A stretch of 45,200 nt of DNA from an uncultured Eubacterium sp. Its GTDB lineage: Bacteria; Bacillota; Clostridia; Lachnospirales; Lachnospiraceae. The stretch's first letter is position 1, and each line of letters opens with the position of its first letter. Positions 24,386 through 33,095 of this stretch are shown piece after piece. Below the pieces are notes generated by a model that saw only the letters and a program-made list of their open reading frames with translations, ran no database searches and was not told the DNA's origin. Made by a program: the position numbers and the translations under genes. Location: the NCBI GenBank assembly GCA_947384955.1, contig CANDJC010000026.1, positions 1-45,200 on the forward strand, read 5' to 3'.

Positions 24386-27233
24386 ATATGATTCCATAAA
24401 AGATTTTTTGAAAAGTTTTATAAGTTCCAGACTGCTTGTGCTTTCCCTGATTATTATTTTAATGGGAGGGGTGCTGCTGCAGCGGCTGTTTACGCTGCAG
24501 ATTATTAACGGAGAGTCTTATCAGGAAAATTATACACTGCGCATCCGCAAGGAGCGTGTGTTAAACGGCACTCGCGGAAATATTTTAGACTGTAACGGAA
24601 AGGTGTTAGCATACAATGAACTGACCTATAAAGTAACCATTGAGGATAACGGCACATATTCGGGAGACACTGAAAGAAACGAAGCGTTAAACAGCATTCT
24701 TGCCCAGATTTTAAATGTACTTGAGGCAAACGGAGATAAATATGTCAATGATTTTGACATCCGTTTAAAAAAGAACGGAAAATACGCGTTTCAGTCAGAA
24801 GGCACAAGGCTGATGCGTTTCCGTGCAGATGTCTATGGAAAATCTAAAATTGAAGACCTTGGCTGGGATAAGAATAAAGGATACGATACATCAAAAGCCA
24901 GCGAGGAACAGATTATTTCCTACTTAAGCGAGCGGTACGGGCTGGATGAAACGGACTATCCGAAAAAGCTGCAGTATCAGATTTTAGTCATCCGCTATGC
25001 GCTTGCGCAGAACAGTTTTCAGAAATATATTTCCACAACGATTGCCGCGGATGTCAGTGACAATACACTGGCATATATCAAAGAAAATAAATCCAGCCTG
25101 CAGGGCGTCGAAATAGAAGAAGACTATATCCGCAAATATACCGACAGTGAATATTTTGCTTCCATTATCGGCTATACCGGAAAAATATCTACCACAGAAT
25201 ATGAAGAATTATCGGAAAAAAATGACTCTTATTCCTTAACCGACATTATCGGAAAAGCCGGTATCGAGCAGGTTATGGATGAAAAGCTGCAGGGAAAAAA
25301 GGGTTCGGAAACCGTGTTTGTAGATGTCCGCGGAAAAGAATTGGAAACAACGGATTATAAGGAACCGGCTGCGGGCAACAATGTCTATCTGTCCGTTGAC
25401 GCAGACCTGCAAAAGGCCGTGTATCATTTATTAGAGCAGGAGCTTGCCGGAATTTTATATAATCAAATTGAAAATATCAGAGAATATGTAAATACAACAG
25501 GGAAAGCATCGGATATTAAAATACCGATTTATGATGTGTATTTTGCTCTTATTAATAACGGTATCATCGATACTTCCCATTTTACACATAAATCTGCCTC
25601 CGATACGGAAAAAGCAGCAGCTGCAGTTTACCAGAACTATTTCGATTCCGTGCTTGCAAGAATCCGCGAACAGTGCACATCTTCCGCACCGGAAGCGTAT
25701 CAGGCGGCTTTGGAGGAATATCAGAATTATTACAGTTATATTATGAAAATGCTGCAGGACAATCAGGTACTGATAGCGGACCGCATTGATAAAGCAGATG
25801 AGACCTATCTTGCATGGACAAAAGAAGAAAGCATCAGCTTAAAAGAATATTTAAGCCACTGCATCAATGCCGGGTGGATTGATTATAATGTATTCCAGAC
25901 CGAAGAAAATTATTCGGATTCTTCTGAAATTTATGCGGACTTAATCGATTACATGATTGAATCCTTAAAAGACGATGAAGGATTTCAGAAAAAAATCTAT
26001 CAGTATCTGATTAAACAGGATATGATAAGCGGCACGCAGTTATGCCTGATTTTATATGATCAAAAGCTCATAAAACAGGATGCTGAAAAACGGGCGCAGT
26101 TAGAAAACGGCTCTGTTTCCGCGTTTGCTTTTTTGAAAGAGCGTATCCGGGATATGGAAATCACGCCGGCACAGTTAGCGTTAGACCCGTGTACGGCCTC
26201 CTGTGTAATTACAGATGTAAATACCGGGGAATTAAAAGCGCTCGTATCTTATCCGGGTTATGATAACAACCGCCTTGCAAATACGGTAGATGCCGAATAT
26301 TTTGCAAAGCTGCAGACCGACCGCTCGGAGCCGATGTATAATCATGCGACACAGGAGCGCACGGCGCCCGGTTCTACGTTTAAAATGGTTACGGCGACAA
26401 CCGGACTGACCGAAGGCATTATCAATCCTTCTACTCAGATAAACAGCCAGGGCAAATTTGAACTGGTAGATAACGAGCCGAGATGCTGGATTTACCCGTC
26501 CCGCCACGGAATGCTGGATGTAACGAACGCTATCCGGGTATCCTGCAACTACTTCTTTTACCAGGTCGGCTATGACTTAAGCCTTGTCGGCAGCACATAC
26601 AGCGACCCTACCGGTATCCGGAAAATTACAGATTATGCGAAAGAATACGGCCTTGGAGATAAGACCGGCATCGAAATACCGGAAAACGAGCCGAAAATTG
26701 CAGACCAGTTTCCGGTTATGGCCGCTATCGGGCAGAGTAATCACAACTTTGCAACCGTGCACTTAGCCCGCTATGTAACGGCAGTCGCAAACAGGGGCAC
26801 GGTTTATAACTATACGCTGTTAAAACAGCTGACGGATAATGAAGGAAATGTGATTAAAAAGTATAAGCCGTCTGTCAAAAATAAAATGGACAATATCGCG
26901 GACAGCAGCTGGGATGCCATTCAGGAAGGCAACCGCCTGGTTGTTGCAGACGCAAAAGAATTTACCGATTTTCCGATTGCTGTCGCAGGCAAGACCGGAA
27001 CGGCGCAGCAGGTGCCTACAAGGGGAAATCATGCTTTATTTGTCGGTTACGCTCCGTTTAAAAAACCGGAAATATCGATTGCGACAAAGATTGCATACGG
27101 ATATACATCGCATAATGCGGCAGATGTTTCTGCGCAGATACTGAAATATTACTTTGAGCTGGAAGATGCAGATACCCTGCTAAACGGCAAAGCAAAAGAT
27201 GTCGGCAATTCTTCCAATGGATTCACAGATTAG
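24378..27233 (+). CDS. mrdA: Penicillin-binding protein 2 (transpeptidase), large form
   Basis: The product is 951 aa, much longer than E. coli PBP2 (about 630). One transmembrane helix lies at about 17-38, then the pedestal opening GTRGNILDCNGKVLAYNE and a GKAGIEQVMDEKLQG block. The transpeptidase has SxxK as GSTFKMVT (Ser666), SxN as VSCNYFF and the KTGTAQ box. About residues 340-620 form an insertion rich in charged helices and Tyr, placed before the catalytic domain; large inserts are common in clostridial PBP2. The start is TTG 24378, overlapping mreD by 8 bases with AAGGAG 12 bases upstream; the next in-frame Met is inside the membrane helix. It acts with RodA in side-wall elongation. 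Confidence 0.92.
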   Translation: MYEYDSIKDFLKSFISSRLLVLSLIIILMGGVLLQRLFTLQIINGESYQENYTLRIRKERVLNGTRGNILDCNGKVLAYNELTYKVTIEDNGTYSGDTERNEALNSILAQILNVLEANGDKYVNDFDIRLKKNGKYAFQSEGTRLMRFRADVYGKSKIEDLGWDKNKGYDTSKASEEQIISYLSERYGLDETDYPKKLQYQILVIRYALAQNSFQKYISTTIAADVSDNTLAYIKENKSSLQGVEIEEDYIRKYTDSEYFASIIGYTGKISTTEYEELSEKNDSYSLTDIIGKAGIEQVMDEKLQGKKGSETVFVDVRGKELETTDYKEPAAGNNVYLSVDADLQKAVYHLLEQELAGILYNQIENIREYVNTTGKASDIKIPIYDVYFALINNGIIDTSHFTHKSASDTEKAAAAVYQNYFDSVLARIREQCTSSAPEAYQAALEEYQNYYSYIMKMLQDNQVLIADRIDKADETYLAWTKEESISLKEYLSHCINAGWIDYNVFQTEENYSDSSEIYADLIDYMIESLKDDEGFQKKIYQYLIKQDMISGTQLCLILYDQKLIKQDAEKRAQLENGSVSAFAFLKERIRDMEITPAQLALDPCTASCVITDVNTGELKALVSYPGYDNNRLANTVDAEYFAKLQTDRSEPMYNHATQERTAPGSTFKMVTATTGLTEGIINPSTQINSQGKFELVDNEPRCWIYPSRHGMLDVTNAIRVSCNYFFYQVGYDLSLVGSTYSDPTGIRKITDYAKEYGLGDKTGIEIPENEPKIADQFPVMAAIGQSNHNFATVHLARYVTAVANRGTVYNYTLLKQLTDNEGNVIKKYKPSVKNKMDNIADSSWDAIQEGNRLVVADAKEFTDFPIAVAGKTGTAQQVPTRGNHALFVGYAPFKKPEISIATKIAYGYTSHNAADVSAQILKYYFELEDADTLLNGKAKDVGNSSNGFTD

Positions 27234-27250
27234 CTTAAAGGGGGAAGAAA

Positions 27251-27952
27251 ATGACACAGGCAGTCATGATAAAAAGCAAGTCCTATGGAATTCATCTCGT
27301 TTTGAATCCCGGGATGACATTCCCGGACCTGTTAGAAGCGGTCACTGCAAAATTTGAAGAATCGGGCATGTTTTTTAAAGACGCAAAAATCGGAATCTCG
27401 TTTGAGGGATATCCGCTTACATTTGAACAGGAGTATGATTTAATCGCAGCCATAGAAGCGCATTCTACCATTCGCATTGTCTGCATTATGGAGCAGGACG
27501 GTATCCGGGAAGCCTGCGTGCTTGCGGATACCGAAGCGCTGATACGGGAAAAAGTAACAAACCATGCCGTATTTCATTACGGTTCCTTAAAGCCGGGAGA
27601 CGACCTTTCGTTTGATACCGGAGCGGTCGTGGTTGGAAATATCCCCAAAGGGGCCAGAATCAGAGCCGGCGGCAATATTATTGTATTCGGCGTATTAGAC
27701 GGCTTTGCCCATGCGGGGGCATATGAAGGAGATTCTGCTGCATGCATCGCAGCATTATCGATAGATACAAATCAGCTTCAAATCGGAAGCATCCTGTTTA
27801 TGCCGCAGGAAAAAGAAGAAAAGAAGAAAAACAAAGGCGGGCTTTTTAAAAGGAAAAAGCCGGACGAACTATCGTTTTCACCACAGATAGCGCGTGTTCA
27901 GGACGGACATGTCATAATGGAACCTTGTACAAAAGATTTATTACAATTTTAA
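27251..27952 (+). CDS. minC: Septum site-determining protein MinC
   Basis: The product is 233 aa. The C-terminal half is the Gly-rich beta-helix of MinC (GAVVVGNIPKGARIRAGGNI; FGVLDGFAHAGAYEGD). The N-terminal domain, which blocks FtsZ polymers, is more divergent. A basic, Lys-rich insertion (KEEKKKNKGGLFKRKKPDE) sits near the C-terminus. It works with the MinD encoded 21 bp downstream to keep division away from the poles. The ribosome site is GGGGAAG. Confidence 0.93.
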   Translation: MTQAVMIKSKSYGIHLVLNPGMTFPDLLEAVTAKFEESGMFFKDAKIGISFEGYPLTFEQEYDLIAAIEAHSTIRIVCIMEQDGIREACVLADTEALIREKVTNHAVFHYGSLKPGDDLSFDTGAVVVGNIPKGARIRAGGNIIVFGVLDGFAHAGAYEGDSAACIAALSIDTNQLQIGSILFMPQEKEEKKKNKGGLFKRKKPDELSFSPQIARVQDGHVIMEPCTKDLLQF

Positions 27953-27973
27953 TAAATCAGGAGGATTCATAAT

Positions 27974-28765
27974 ATGTGTGAAGTCATTGTAATTACATCA
28001 GGAAAAGGCGGTGTCGGCAAAACTACGACTACGGCAAATGTCGGATGCGCCCTTGCCATGCTCGGCAAAAAAGTCGTTTTAATCGACACCGATATCGGAC
28101 TCAGGAATCTGGATGTTGTCATGGGATTAGAAAACAGGATTTTATATAATCTTGTAGACGTTATCAAAGGCAGCTGCCGGATGAAGCAGGCGCTGATTAA
28201 GGATAAACGCCATCCGACCCTGTACCTGATTCCTTCCGCACAGACCTGTGATAAAACGGCCGTTACGCCGCAGCAGATGAAAAAACTGACGGACGGCTTA
28301 AGGGAGGAGTTTGATTACATACTTCTGGACTGTCCTGCAGGCATTGAGCAGGGATTTCAAAATGCGATTGCCGGAGCAGATCGGGCCATTGTCGTAACCA
28401 CACCGGAAGTATCGGCAATCCGTGACGCAGACCGCATTATCGGACTTTTAAAAAACGCCAGCATGCCGCAGATTGAGCTGTTAATCAACCGGGTCCGCAT
28501 GGATATGGTAAGGCGGGGCGACATGATGTCATTAAAGGATGTCTGCGAAATCCTGCCCATTCCGTTAATCGGCGCGGTGCCGGATGATGAAAACATTGTC
28601 ATTTCCACAAACCAGGGGGAACCTTTATCCGGTCTTGATTCTTTATCCGGACAGGCATATCAGAATATCTGCCGCCGCATCTGCGGTGAAAAGCTGCCTA
28701 TTATGGACCTAGGCCAGAAAAAAGTATGGTTTCAGCGTTTTCGCGGATTAACCAGGCGTGTATAG
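27974..28765 (+). CDS. minD: Septum site-determining ATPase MinD
   Basis: The product is 263 aa. The deviant Walker A ITSGKGGVGKTTTTANVG, LIDTDIGLRNLDVVMG and YILLDCPAGIEQGF are classic MinD/ParA motifs. The C-terminal tail (VWFQRFRGLTRRV) is amphipathic and probably the membrane-targeting helix. It binds the membrane as an ATP dimer and carries MinC. GGAGG lies 8 bases before the ATG. Confidence 0.97.
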   Translation: MCEVIVITSGKGGVGKTTTTANVGCALAMLGKKVVLIDTDIGLRNLDVVMGLENRILYNLVDVIKGSCRMKQALIKDKRHPTLYLIPSAQTCDKTAVTPQQMKKLTDGLREEFDYILLDCPAGIEQGFQNAIAGADRAIVVTTPEVSAIRDADRIIGLLKNASMPQIELLINRVRMDMVRRGDMMSLKDVCEILPIPLIGAVPDDENIVISTNQGEPLSGLDSLSGQAYQNICRRICGEKLPIMDLGQKKVWFQRFRGLTRRV

Positions 28766-28777
28766 GAGGCGTTATTC

Positions 28778-29065
28778 ATGAGATTTTTGCGTTTTATATT
28801 TCGAAGGAATTCTAAAGATGTGGCGATGGACCGCCTGAAGCTGCTGCTGATTTCAGACAGAACAGACTGTTCTGCAGATATGCTGGAAATGATAAAAAAC
28901 GATATTATCCAGGTGATTTCTAAATATATGGAAATCGATACGGAAGGACTTGACATTCAGATTACGCGCACGGCATCGCAGACGCATAACGGCACGGTCC
29001 CGGCGCTTTATGCAAACATTCCGATTGTATGTGTCAAGCACCAGCCGGAATATCAGGAGTCTTAA
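28778..29065 (+). CDS. minE: Division topological specificity factor MinE
   Basis: The product is 95 aa, the usual size. The first helix (MRFLRFIFRRNSKDVA) fits the membrane-binding start, followed by AMDRLKLLLISDRTDCSADM, the anti-MinCD region with the conserved R(L)KLLL block, and a topological-specificity domain. With MinC and MinD adjacent this is a complete Min oscillator set, so an oscillating system rather than only a DivIVA-anchored one is expected. Confidence 0.95.
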   Translation: MRFLRFIFRRNSKDVAMDRLKLLLISDRTDCSADMLEMIKNDIIQVISKYMEIDTEGLDIQITRTASQTHNGTVPALYANIPIVCVKHQPEYQES

Positions 29066-29121
29066 GATAAAAGAAAAAGACCTTTTACATACTACTCGAG
29101 AAAACCCGGAGGCATAATGAG

Positions 29122-30222
29122 ATGTTTAAAATGTATTCCATAAAAGATTACCGTTTCCGATTGTGCCTGTATGTCATTTCCGTGACTGTCATCGGCATTT
29201 TAGTAATCGGAAGCGCCAGGGAAGCGGTACAGGACAAGCAGGTGCTCGGCCTGATGCTCGGGCTTGCGGCCATGCTTGTGCTGTCGCTGTTTGACTATTC
29301 CTTTCTGCTGAAGCTGGCCTGGCCGATGTATTTCGGAAATATTGCCCTGCTTGCTGCCGTTATTCTTATGGGCAAGGGCTCGCATGGCGCAACAAGATGG
29401 ATTGAAATTGCCGGAATCCGCTTCCAGCCGTCCGAATTGTCAAAAATCGTGGTTATCCTGTTTTTTGCGTATTTTTTTATGCGCTATCAGGAACAGATCA
29501 ATACATTCCGCGCGTTAGCGGTGACGGGAGTGCTGATTGCGATTCCGCTCGGGCTGGTCTTACAGTCTGACCTGTCTACGACAATTGTAACGACATTAAT
29601 TTTCATTACCCTCTTGTTTATTGCCGGAATAAGTTATAAAATAATTGGAAGAGCGGCAGCTGTCTTAATACCGGCAGCAATCGTTGTACTGTACCTGATT
29701 ATGCAGCCGGACCAGACAATTATCAAAGGCTATCAGGTCAACCGGATTTTAGGCTGGCGCTATCCGCAGAAATATCCGGATATTGCATACCAGCAGCAGA
29801 ATTCCATTATGGCAATCGGTTCCGGCCAGCTGTGGGGCAAAGGGCTGAACAACGATAATTTTGATTCCGTTAAAAATGGAAATTTCATTTCGGAACCGCA
29901 GACAGATTTTATCTTCTCCGTGGTCGGGGAAGAGCTGGGGTTTGTCGGGTCAGCAGCGGTTATCATCCTGCTGATGCTGATTTCGCTGGAATGCATTCTG
30001 ATTGGCAGAAAAGCAAAAGATTTAGCCGGGCGCCTGATTTGCTGCGGCATGGCGGCTCTTGTCGGTTTTCAGAGTTTTGTAAATATTTCAGTTACAACCG
30101 GCCTTCTGCCAAATACGGGACTGCCGCTTCCATTTGTCAGTTACGGGCTGACATCTTTAGTTTCATTGTATATAGGGATAGGTATTGTACTAAATGTGGG
30201 CTTGCAGCCAAAAAAATATTAG
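29122..30222 (+). CDS. rodA: SEDS glycosyltransferase RodA
   Basis: The product is 366 aa with about ten membrane spans. Family blocks are GATRWIEIAGIRFQPSELSK, QSDLSTTIV, QNSIMAIGSGQLWGKGL, DFIFSVVGEELGF and NTGLPLPFVSYGLTS. It polymerises lipid II into glycan strands with PBP2. Location after minE and with PBP2 in the same run favours RodA over FtsW or SpoVE. CGGAGG precedes the ATG. An in-frame Met4 is the only alternative start. Confidence 0.92.
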   Translation: MFKMYSIKDYRFRLCLYVISVTVIGILVIGSAREAVQDKQVLGLMLGLAAMLVLSLFDYSFLLKLAWPMYFGNIALLAAVILMGKGSHGATRWIEIAGIRFQPSELSKIVVILFFAYFFMRYQEQINTFRALAVTGVLIAIPLGLVLQSDLSTTIVTTLIFITLLFIAGISYKIIGRAAAVLIPAAIVVLYLIMQPDQTIIKGYQVNRILGWRYPQKYPDIAYQQQNSIMAIGSGQLWGKGLNNDNFDSVKNGNFISEPQTDFIFSVVGEELGFVGSAAVIILLMLISLECILIGRKAKDLAGRLICCGMAALVGFQSFVNISVTTGLLPNTGLPLPFVSYGLTSLVSLYIGIGIVLNVGLQPKKY

Positions 30223-30241
30223 AAACGGGGTGATATACAGA

Positions 30242-30637
30242 ATGAATATTGGATTAATCGCACATGACTCGAAGAAAAAACTTATGCAGAATTTTTGTAT
30301 TGCATACCGTGGTATTTTATGTAAAAACGAATTGTTTGCAACAGGTACAACCGGACGTCTGATTGAAGAGGTGGCAAATCTTTCCATCCACAAATATCTG
30401 GCAGGGCATTTAGGAGGCGCACAGCAGCTGAGCGCACAGATTGAGCAAAATGACATTGACCTTGTAATATTCCTGCGTGACCCTATGACGCCGAAAAAAC
30501 ACGAACCGGATGTCAATAATGTTGTAAAACTGTGTGATACCTATAATATTCCGCTGGCAACTAATCTTGCTACAGCAGAGCTTTTAATTAAATCGTTAGA
30601 CAGAGGAGATTTAGAGTGGCGTGAGATGTACAGATAA
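30242..30637 (+). CDS. mgsA: Methylglyoxal synthase family protein with altered active site
   Basis: The product is 131 aa. IGLIAHDSKKKLM, ATGTTGRLIEE, FLRDPMTPKKHEPDV and NIPLATNLATAELLI match methylglyoxal synthase, which turns dihydroxyacetone phosphate into methylglyoxal. In E. coli the GGDQQ motif carries Asp71, the catalytic base; here it reads GGAQQ, so the activity may be altered or rely on another acidic residue. The start is the ATG at 30242 with GGGGTG upstream; the frame extends back into rodA, but without a ribosome site. The end overlaps the carboxypeptidase start by 17 bases. Confidence 0.85.
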   Translation: MNIGLIAHDSKKKLMQNFCIAYRGILCKNELFATGTTGRLIEEVANLSIHKYLAGHLGGAQQLSAQIEQNDIDLVIFLRDPMTPKKHEPDVNNVVKLCDTYNIPLATNLATAELLIKSLDRGDLEWREMYR

Positions 30638-31613
30638 CAGGCGGTACCGTCTGGCTGCGATTGCGGCTGCAGGCATGCTTTTGTTTTGCAGCTGCGGTTC
30701 AAAAACATATGAACTGGAACATCCTTATGATGTTTACGGGACACAGATTCATTATGAATCCCTGCAGCCGGAAGGGGAAACCGCCACAGATTCTCTTTCC
30801 TATTTTGCCAAAGATTTATGTACGGCCGAAGATGTTTCCATCAGCATACCGGCCGCTTTAGACAGCGCAGCCCAGGCCGCCGGTGTCTTTCACTTAAATG
30901 AACAGACCGTTACATATTCGAAAAACATTTATAAAAAACTGTATCCGGCCAGTACGACAAAAATACTGACCGCATACACCGCATTGAAACATGCAAATCT
31001 GACAGATATCGTAACCGTAAGCGCCCAGGCCGCTAATCAGGCAGGAGATTCCTCTGTCTGCGGCCTGAAGGCAGGCGACAGCCTTTCTCTGGAAGAGCTG
31101 CTGTACGGCCTGCTGCTCGAAAGCGGCAATGACGCGGCTGTAGCCATTGCAGAGCATGTATCAGGAAGCAGCGAGGCATTTGCGTCCCTGATGAATGAAG
31201 AGGCCGCTGCACTGGGCGCTACGCATTCTCATTTTTCGAATCCTCACGGGCTTCACGATGATGAACATTATACCTGCGTGTATGATTTGTATCTGATGCT
31301 GAACGCTGCGCTGCAGGATGAAAAATTCCAGACGATTGTGAGTGCACATTCGCATCATGCTGTTTATAAGGACGCTGGCGGGAATCAGGTGACCCAGGAA
31401 TGGGAAACGACGGATAAGTTCTTAAACGGGGAGGTGAATCCGCCGGACGGGGTTCGCGTGATTGGCGGGAAGACCGGGACTACGAATGCAGCGGGGTACT
31501 GCCTGGCGCTGTATAGCCAGAATGCGGCGGGGGAGCCGGTGATTTCGATTGTGCTTAAGGCGGACAGCAGTGAGAATCTTTATGGGCTGATGGGGGAGCT
31601 TATGCAGAGATAA
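30621..31613 (+). CDS. D-alanyl-D-alanine carboxypeptidase, peptidase S11 family
   Basis: The product is 330 aa. It starts at GTG inside mgsA (GGAG 13 bases upstream) with a basic and hydrophobic leader ending LLFCSCGSK, which looks like a lipoprotein signal with Cys as the anchor. The serine-hydrolase motifs are complete: SxxK in PASTTKILTA, SxN in ESGNDAAVA and KTG in GGKTGTTNAAG. It trims the terminal D-Ala of wall peptides. The C-terminal dimer-like domain of PBP5 is absent. It is the last gene of the radC-mre-min run, which ends in repeat E rather than in a clear terminator. Confidence 0.9.
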   Translation: MRCTDNRRYRLAAIAAAGMLLFCSCGSKTYELEHPYDVYGTQIHYESLQPEGETATDSLSYFAKDLCTAEDVSISIPAALDSAAQAAGVFHLNEQTVTYSKNIYKKLYPASTTKILTAYTALKHANLTDIVTVSAQAANQAGDSSVCGLKAGDSLSLEELLYGLLLESGNDAAVAIAEHVSGSSEAFASLMNEEAAALGATHSHFSNPHGLHDDEHYTCVYDLYLMLNAALQDEKFQTIVSAHSHHAVYKDAGGNQVTQEWETTDKFLNGEVNPPDGVRVIGGKTGTTNAAGYCLALYSQNAAGEPVISIVLKADSSENLYGLMGELMQR

Positions 31614-31643
31614 CTGGGGGCTGAAAAGGGGAGTGGCGGCTTC

Positions 31644-31942
31644 GCGGACGCCGGATAAGTGTGTCTGCCCTGTTTCAGTGTTCCGGTTTCAGAATGTAAG
31701 AAGCCCTAAGTATTCTGCGCCAGGGTTATGGCAAGCCGGACGGACCGGCGCCTGATGCCCTGGCGTTATTGTATACTCCAGGCAGTGGCTCTGGCAGGCG
31801 CCTTTTGGGGCTTCAGGGGTTTTGTAAAAAGATAAACTGTGAGCCCCAAATCCTGGGTATTGAGCAGAATACTAAGGGCTTCTAACATTCTTCCACAGTC
31901 ACACTGAAACAGGGCAGACACACTTATCCGGCTGGTTATTGG
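31644..31942 (+). repeat. Structured intergenic repeat, copy E
   Basis: 299 bp starting 30 bp after the carboxypeptidase gene. The outer arms 31650-31681 and 31901-31932 are a perfect 32-bp inverted repeat beginning GCCGGATAAGTGTG, a sequence different from copies B and C/F yet fully self-complementary. The second stem again has the two same-position A:A mismatches around CTAAG. The GGCGCCTG/CAGGCGCC and TTTGGGGCT/AGCCCCAAA hairpins are retained. The termini are GCGGACGCC and GGCTGGTTATTGG. Confidence 0.88.
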
Positions 31943-32208
31943 AAGACGGTACGTTTTTTTGTTTATCTGTATTTTTTATTCGTTATAAAACAATAACAGA
32001 CACTTTATCCGGCTGGTATTGAAATATGTTTCAATTTTAGAATTTATTGCAACATTAGAGTTTTAGACAAAGTAAATAGCACTGAAATGATGTGTTTGTG
32101 CTTTTTCCGTCTTACTTTTCAGCTTTGAATATAAGCATCCCCTGACCTTTACTTCATTTCTGCCTTCCAGAGAAAACTTAAAAACTGATTCAGAATAACC
32201 TGGACTAA
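31943..32208. other. Spacer between repeats E and F, with a duplicated end fragment
   Basis: No gene is seen in these 266 bases. At 31996-32020 about 25 bases (CAGACACTTTATCCGGCTGG...) repeat the right terminus of copy E, as if an end had been duplicated or a second copy lost. Immediately after it, ATTGAAA/TTTCAAT forms a short AT hairpin followed by TTTT at 32018-32036, a possible weak terminator. Confidence 0.5.
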
Positions 32209-32504
32209 GCCAAAAAACAGCTGGATGGAGAAACTTTTTCCTTCGGATGTGACTTTGGAGAAAAGTTAGAAGTTCTTAGTTTTCTGCTCAATCCCCAGGA
32301 TTTGGGGCTCACAGTTTATCTTCTTACAAAACCCTCGAAGCCCCAAAAGGCGCCTGCCAGCGCCACTGCTTAGAACTGCCAGTAACGCCAGGGCATCAGG
32401 CGCCGGTCCGTGAGCAGCCACAGCCTGAATGCAGAAAACTTAGAACTTCTTACTTTTCGGAAACGGAACATCCGAAGGAAAAAGTTTCTCCATCCAGCGT
32501 CCGC
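32209..32504 (-). repeat. Structured intergenic repeat, copy F (inverted partner of E)
   Basis: 296 bp in inverse orientation. The outer arms 32220-32249 and 32469-32498 are a perfect 30-bp inverted repeat. It is nearly the same arm as copy C but with CTTCGGATG in place of CTTCTGATG, and the opposite arm changed to match (CATCCGAAG). The second stem keeps both A:A (here T:T on the plus strand) mismatches. It ends 45 bp before the -35 of the P-loop gene promoter. Confidence 0.88.
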
Positions 32505-32548
32505 GCAGCCCCCCTCCCCCCTCTCCCGCACATTTTTTGAAATAGCGG

Positions 32549-32577
32549 TTGTATTTTACTCAAAAGTATTCTATAAT
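32549..32577 (+). promoter_or_regulatory. Sigma-A promoter of the P-loop gene
   Basis: TTGTAT, 17 bases, TATAAT. It lies just downstream of repeat F and 60 bp before the ATG at 32638. Confidence 0.75.
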
Positions 32578-32637
32578 AATGATATTAGATAGAATTCGCT
32601 AGAAGACTCATTTAATAACATGCAGGAGGAGAGAATA

Positions 32638-33057
32638 ATGGTCGAGATTATATGCGGAAAAAAGGGTAAAGGAAAAACAAAACATCTGCTGGACAAAGCA
32701 AATGTATCTATTAAAAGTGCGCAGGGGAATGTAGTATATCTGGACAAAAGCCAGAAGCATATGTATGAGCTGAACAATAAAATACGCCTAATCAATGTAA
32801 CAGACTTTCCTGTTTCAAACTGCGATGAATTTTTAGGATTTATCTGCGGCATCGTTTCCCAGGATCATGATTTGCAGGAGATGTATTTAGACAGCTTTGT
32901 TACGATTGCCGGTCTTAAGGACGAGCAGCTGCAGCATGCGATTGAAAAACTGGATATCATCAGCGAAAAATATAATGTAAAATTTATCTTAAGCATATCT
33001 AAGGACGAACAGGATTTACCAGAATGTGCTAAAGCAAAAGTAATTATATCTTTATAG
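32638..33057 (+). CDS. Small P-loop ATPase-like protein of unknown role
   Basis: The product is 139 aa. IICGKKGKGKTKHLLDKA is a Walker A motif and VVYLDKSQKHMYEL follows as in small P-loop proteins. A second hydrophobic strand (VKFILSIS) near the C-terminus could be part of the core sheet, but no clear Walker B aspartate follows it. Similar short proteins in Lachnospiraceae are often labelled twitching-motility PilT-like, which I do not trust, since no pilus genes are near. The ATG has AGGAGG 8 bases upstream; a weaker start at 32620 exists. It appears monocistronic, with its own promoter and terminator. Confidence 0.72.
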   Translation: MVEIICGKKGKGKTKHLLDKANVSIKSAQGNVVYLDKSQKHMYELNNKIRLINVTDFPVSNCDEFLGFICGIVSQDHDLQEMYLDSFVTIAGLKDEQLQHAIEKLDIISEKYNVKFILSISKDEQDLPECAKAKVIISL

Positions 33058-33095
33058 GAATTCGTATATAAGAATTTTTATATAGAATCGTATGT

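Noticed and set aside
6927-32504. CRISPR array or REP/BIME clusters
   Set aside because: The repeats are about 300 bp, few, far apart and without regular spacers; no cas genes are present.
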